Shown here in pieces: positions 6,201 through 8,009 of a stretch of DNA of 8,009 nucleotides. Within the stretch, counting starts at the first letter, position 1. The number at the start of each line of letters is the position of its first letter. Under the pieces are notes generated by a model. The model made no database searches. It saw only the letters and a program-made list of their open reading frames with translations, and had not been told where the DNA came from. The DNA is taken from NCBI GenBank assembly GCA_016190535.1, contig JACPQK010000088.1, forward strand, positions 1-8,009. Direction: 5' to 3'. A program made the position numbers and the translations under genes. Source of the stretch: Chloroflexota bacterium. Its GTDB lineage: Bacteria; Chloroflexota; Dehalococcoidia; JACPQK01.

Positions 6201-7102
6201 TCGATGAGACCCCTTCCCGTGAGATGGAGGAAAACATCCTCCAGGGTGGCCGGGCGGTAGATGGCATGGGGTACCTGGGCAGCGGCCCGGCCCAGAGCCT
6301 CACCGTCCTTGGCGAAAATGTAAACGGAATCCCCCACCGATTCCCAGGTAAAGTGGCGGCCAGGCAGCAGCTCCCGCAGATGGTCGCTCAGGCCGGCGGG
6401 CACCTCCATAACCTGGCTCCCCACGTAGTCCCGCACCAGCTCGTGGGGGCTGCCCTGGGCCAGGATCCGGCCCTGGTGTATGATGACCAGCCTGTCGCAG
6501 AGCCGGGCGGCCTCCTCCATGTTCTGGGTAGAGAGCAGCACGGTTATCCCCTGGTCCTGGAGCTGGCGCAGTTTCTGCCATACCAAGTGGCGGCCCTGGG
6601 GGTCCAGGCCGGAGGTGGGCTCGTCCAGCACCAGGATACGGGGGTCGTGGACCAGGGCCCGGGCCACCAGCAGCCGCCGCCGCATGCCCCCGGAGAGGGC
6701 CTGCACCGGGCTACGCGCCTTCTCAGTAAGCTGGAAGAGCTCCAGCACCTCCTCTGCCCTCTGCCGTGCCCTGGCCTCCGGCATATGAAAGTAGCGGGCA
6801 TACACCAGGAGGTTTTGTAGCACCGTGAAGTCGGGGTCGAGGTTGTTCTCCTGGGGCACCACACCCAAGCGGGCCTTGACTAGCCTGCCCTGGGTAGGCA
6901 CATCCAGCCCGTCTACATGCAGCTCCCCCCCGGTGAGGGGGGACTGGCAGCAGACCATGCGCATAGTGGAGGTCTTCCCCGCGCCGTTAGGCCCCAAAAA
7001 GCCAAAGCACTGGCCTGCCTCCACAGAGAAGTCAATTCCGGCCACAGCAATCAGAGGCCCGTACTTCTTGAGGAGTCCCCGGGCAACAACAATGGAAGAC
7101 AC
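6197..7102 (-). CDS. ABC-2 exporter ATP-binding protein, NodI-like
   Basis: The 301-residue ATPase has Walker A GPNGAGKT (37-44), Q-loop Gln84 in VVPQENNLDPDFTVLQN (the NodI-type version of this region), signature ALSGGM (135-140), Walker B ILVLDEP (156-162) with catalytic Glu161, and D-loop SGLD (164-167). The switch position after LLST, normally His, is Gln193 (codon CAG at 6526-6524). A C-terminal extension (about 225-301) is the small regulatory domain of this exporter group. It energises the permease encoded next with a 4-bp overlap. I choose GTG 7102-7100 because GGAGGT lies 5 nt before it and the protein then opens directly with the first ABC strand; a GTG at 7144 would add 14 residues (PPGLALPQRAEVT) that do not look like the family. 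The substrate is not predictable; drug, lipid or glycan export are all possible. Confidence 0.92.
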   Translation of the reverse strand: MSSIVVARGLLKKYGPLIAVAGIDFSVEAGQCFGFLGPNGAGKTSTMRMVCCQSPLTGGELHVDGLDVPTQGRLVKARLGVVPQENNLDPDFTVLQNLLVYARYFHMPEARARQRAEEVLELFQLTEKARSPVQALSGGMRRRLLVARALVHDPRILVLDEPTSGLDPQGRHLVWQKLRQLQDQGITVLLSTQNMEEAARLCDRLVIIHQGRILAQGSPHELVRDYVGSQVMEVPAGLSDHLRELLPGRHFTWESVGDSVYIFAKDGEALGRAAAQVPHAIYRPATLEDVFLHLTGRGLIE

Positions 7103-7106
7103 CGTT

Positions 7107-7112
7107 ACCTCC
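7107..7112 (-). promoter_or_regulatory. Strong Shine-Dalgarno for the ABC ATPase
   Basis: GGAGGT on the minus strand is 4-5 nt before the GTG at 7102-7100. It is the best ribosome site in the window and sets the ATPase start at 7102 rather than 7144. Confidence 0.7.
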
Positions 7113-7153
7113 GCTCTTTGAGGCAGGGCAAGCCCAGGGGGCACTGGGGCAAG

Positions 7154-7189
7154 GAAAAGGGCAAGCCCCAGGCACGGCTTGCCCTTTTC
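7154..7189 (-). terminator. Rho-independent-type terminator after the TPR gene
   Basis: Perfect 14-bp arms (GAAAAGGGCAAGCC and GGCTTGCCCTTTTC) flank an 8-base loop (7168-7175). On the minus strand the GC-rich core GGGCAAGCC/GGCTTGCCC is followed by TTTTCC, a short U-run, 28 bp after the TPR gene stop. The hairpin is nearly symmetric, so it may work on both strands. If it terminates, the ABC pair needs its own promoter in the roughly 50 bp left, or depends on read-through. Confidence 0.55.
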
Positions 7190-7216
7190 GCCCCTGTCAT
7201 GCCAGGTCTGGTTACC

Positions 7217-8009
7217 CTAGCTCTTGAGGAGGTCCTCCTCTTCAGGCACTTCAGACTCCACCGAGAGGATAGGCCCCTCCACCACGCTAAAGCCCTCAGG
7301 AAGAGGGTCAGGCTCTTCCTCAGAGCCGATCTCATCTTCCTCTTCCTCAGCACCCTCTTCCTCCTCCAAGTCATACTTTAGAATACGCTCCCGGGTGTAG
7401 GCCCGGAACTCCTCGGGGCCTGTGGCGGGGAAGGAGACCTTACTGGCCTGGCTGGGGTCCTGGTAGACTTCCCGGATAATGATGCGGACCTCCTGGTCGC
7501 CTACGCTGGTCACCGCAGCCACATAGCGGTTGCCGCCCTGCATGAGGCGCACTAGGCGAAAACCCAGCTTGGGATTCACCTGCCCCAGGTAATCCCCCCC
7601 GATGGTCTCCACCGTAAGGAGACTGGCGGCGGGGCAGAGTTTCACCTGGTCCCCCGCCGAGATTTTGAGCAACGTGTCCCCGGAGCCGAGATTCATCAGA
7701 GAGGTGACCCCCGCCTTGCCCCTCTCCTCAATGAAGAGACGGGGTGGGGCCTTTATGACGTCCTCCTTAACGGGCCGAGTAGGCTCCAGCAGGGTGAGAC
7801 GGCTCAGGTTCTTCTGGGCAATGGTGTTCAGGGGGTCGATGCTGAGGGCACGCCGGTAGGCATCCCTTGCCTCCTCGTACCTGCCCAGCTCGGTGAGGGC
7901 TTTGCCCAGACGGTTCAGAGCATCCGTGTCGCTGGGGAAGAGCTCCAGGATAGCCTGGTTCACCTGTACCGCTTCTTCCCAGCGGCTCTGCATGGCCAGG
8001 TCTATGGCC
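7217..8009 (-). CDS. TPR protein with uncharacterised middle domain and acidic tail (N-terminus cut by window edge)
   Basis: The frame is open from the right edge to TAG 7219-7217. The ATG at 7993 is probably internal, because the codons before it (AIDLA) continue the helix of a TPR repeat (AIDLAMQSRWEEAVQVN). Counting from that ATG, residues 1-62 hold two TPR units (WEEAVQVNQAILELFPSD and LGRYEEARDAYRRALSIDP). A linker (63-93) leads to a compact beta-rich domain (about 94-178) with GDTLLKISAGDQVKL, GGDYLGQVNPKLGFRLVRLM and GGNRYVAAVTSV. I cannot name this domain; the LG-x-V...LM-x-GGNRY-x-A pattern loosely recalls HIRAN-type small beta-barrels, which bind DNA, but this is weak. The tail (208-258) is strongly acidic (runs of E/D). 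No signal peptide or membrane helix is seen in the visible part, so it is probably cytoplasmic. Protein-protein scaffolding is likely; its specific role is unknown. Confidence 0.8.
   Translation of the reverse strand, partial: AIDLAMQSRWEEAVQVNQAILELFPSDTDALNRLGKALTELGRYEEARDAYRRALSIDPLNTIAQKNLSRLTLLEPTRPVKEDVIKAPPRLFIEERGKAGVTSLMNLGSGDTLLKISAGDQVKLCPAASLLTVETIGGDYLGQVNPKLGFRLVRLMQGGNRYVAAVTSVGDQEVRIIIREVYQDPSQASKVSFPATGPEEFRAYTRERILKYDLEEEEGAEEEEDEIGSEEEPDPLPEGFSVVEGPILSVESEVPEEEDLLKS

Noticed and set aside
5430..6260. A 276-codon plus-strand open frame antisense to the ABC permease
   Set aside because: It is Gly/Gln/His-rich without motifs, while the opposite strand encodes a clear six-helix permease.
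1..8009. CRISPR arrays, tRNA or rRNA genes, or insertion sequences
   Set aside because: No regularly spaced direct repeats, cloverleaf or rRNA sequence, or transposase frame was seen.

Overview
The window is a high-GC stretch in which every gene I can support lies on the minus strand. Both outermost genes run off the window edges. I think it comes from a Chloroflexota-type bacterium, probably Dehalococcoidia. That rests on overall protein resemblance, the GTG/TTG starts and a repeat family I associate with such genomes. No taxonomic marker is present, so this is an inference.

Reading in the direction of transcription (right to left): 8009-7217 is the 3' part of a gene for a TPR protein with an uncharacterised middle domain and a very acidic tail. 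It is followed by a strong terminator-like hairpin (7154-7189). Next comes a two-gene ABC-2 exporter resembling NodI/NodJ: the ATPase (7102-6197) overlaps the permease (6200-5436) by a GTGA junction. The permease stop codon lies inside a perfect 28-bp palindrome, and a REP-like composite inverted repeat follows (5293-5357). From 5292 to 4912 there is no credible gene. This stretch holds several small inverted repeats, three copies of a TACCACA motif and a candidate promoter.

From 4890 to the left edge runs a compact type IV pilus assembly operon in the order pilB (assembly ATPase), pilC (platform protein), pilN, pilO-like, pilM (cut by the window edge). pilC/pilN and pilN/pilO overlap by 4 bp, and pilO/pilM abut, so translation is probably coupled. 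PilB would power pilin polymerisation through PilC, while PilM/N/O form the inner-membrane alignment complex. No pilT, pilin, prepilin peptidase, pilP or secretin gene is visible; these may lie beyond the left edge or elsewhere.

The most interesting points are a PilM whose two actin-type nucleotide-binding motifs look degraded, an ABC ATPase with Gln in place of the H-loop His, the pilus gene order with pilM last, and the structured intergenic DNA upstream of pilB. I do not see a clearly new multi-gene system; the gene families are recognisable apart from the middle domain of the TPR protein.
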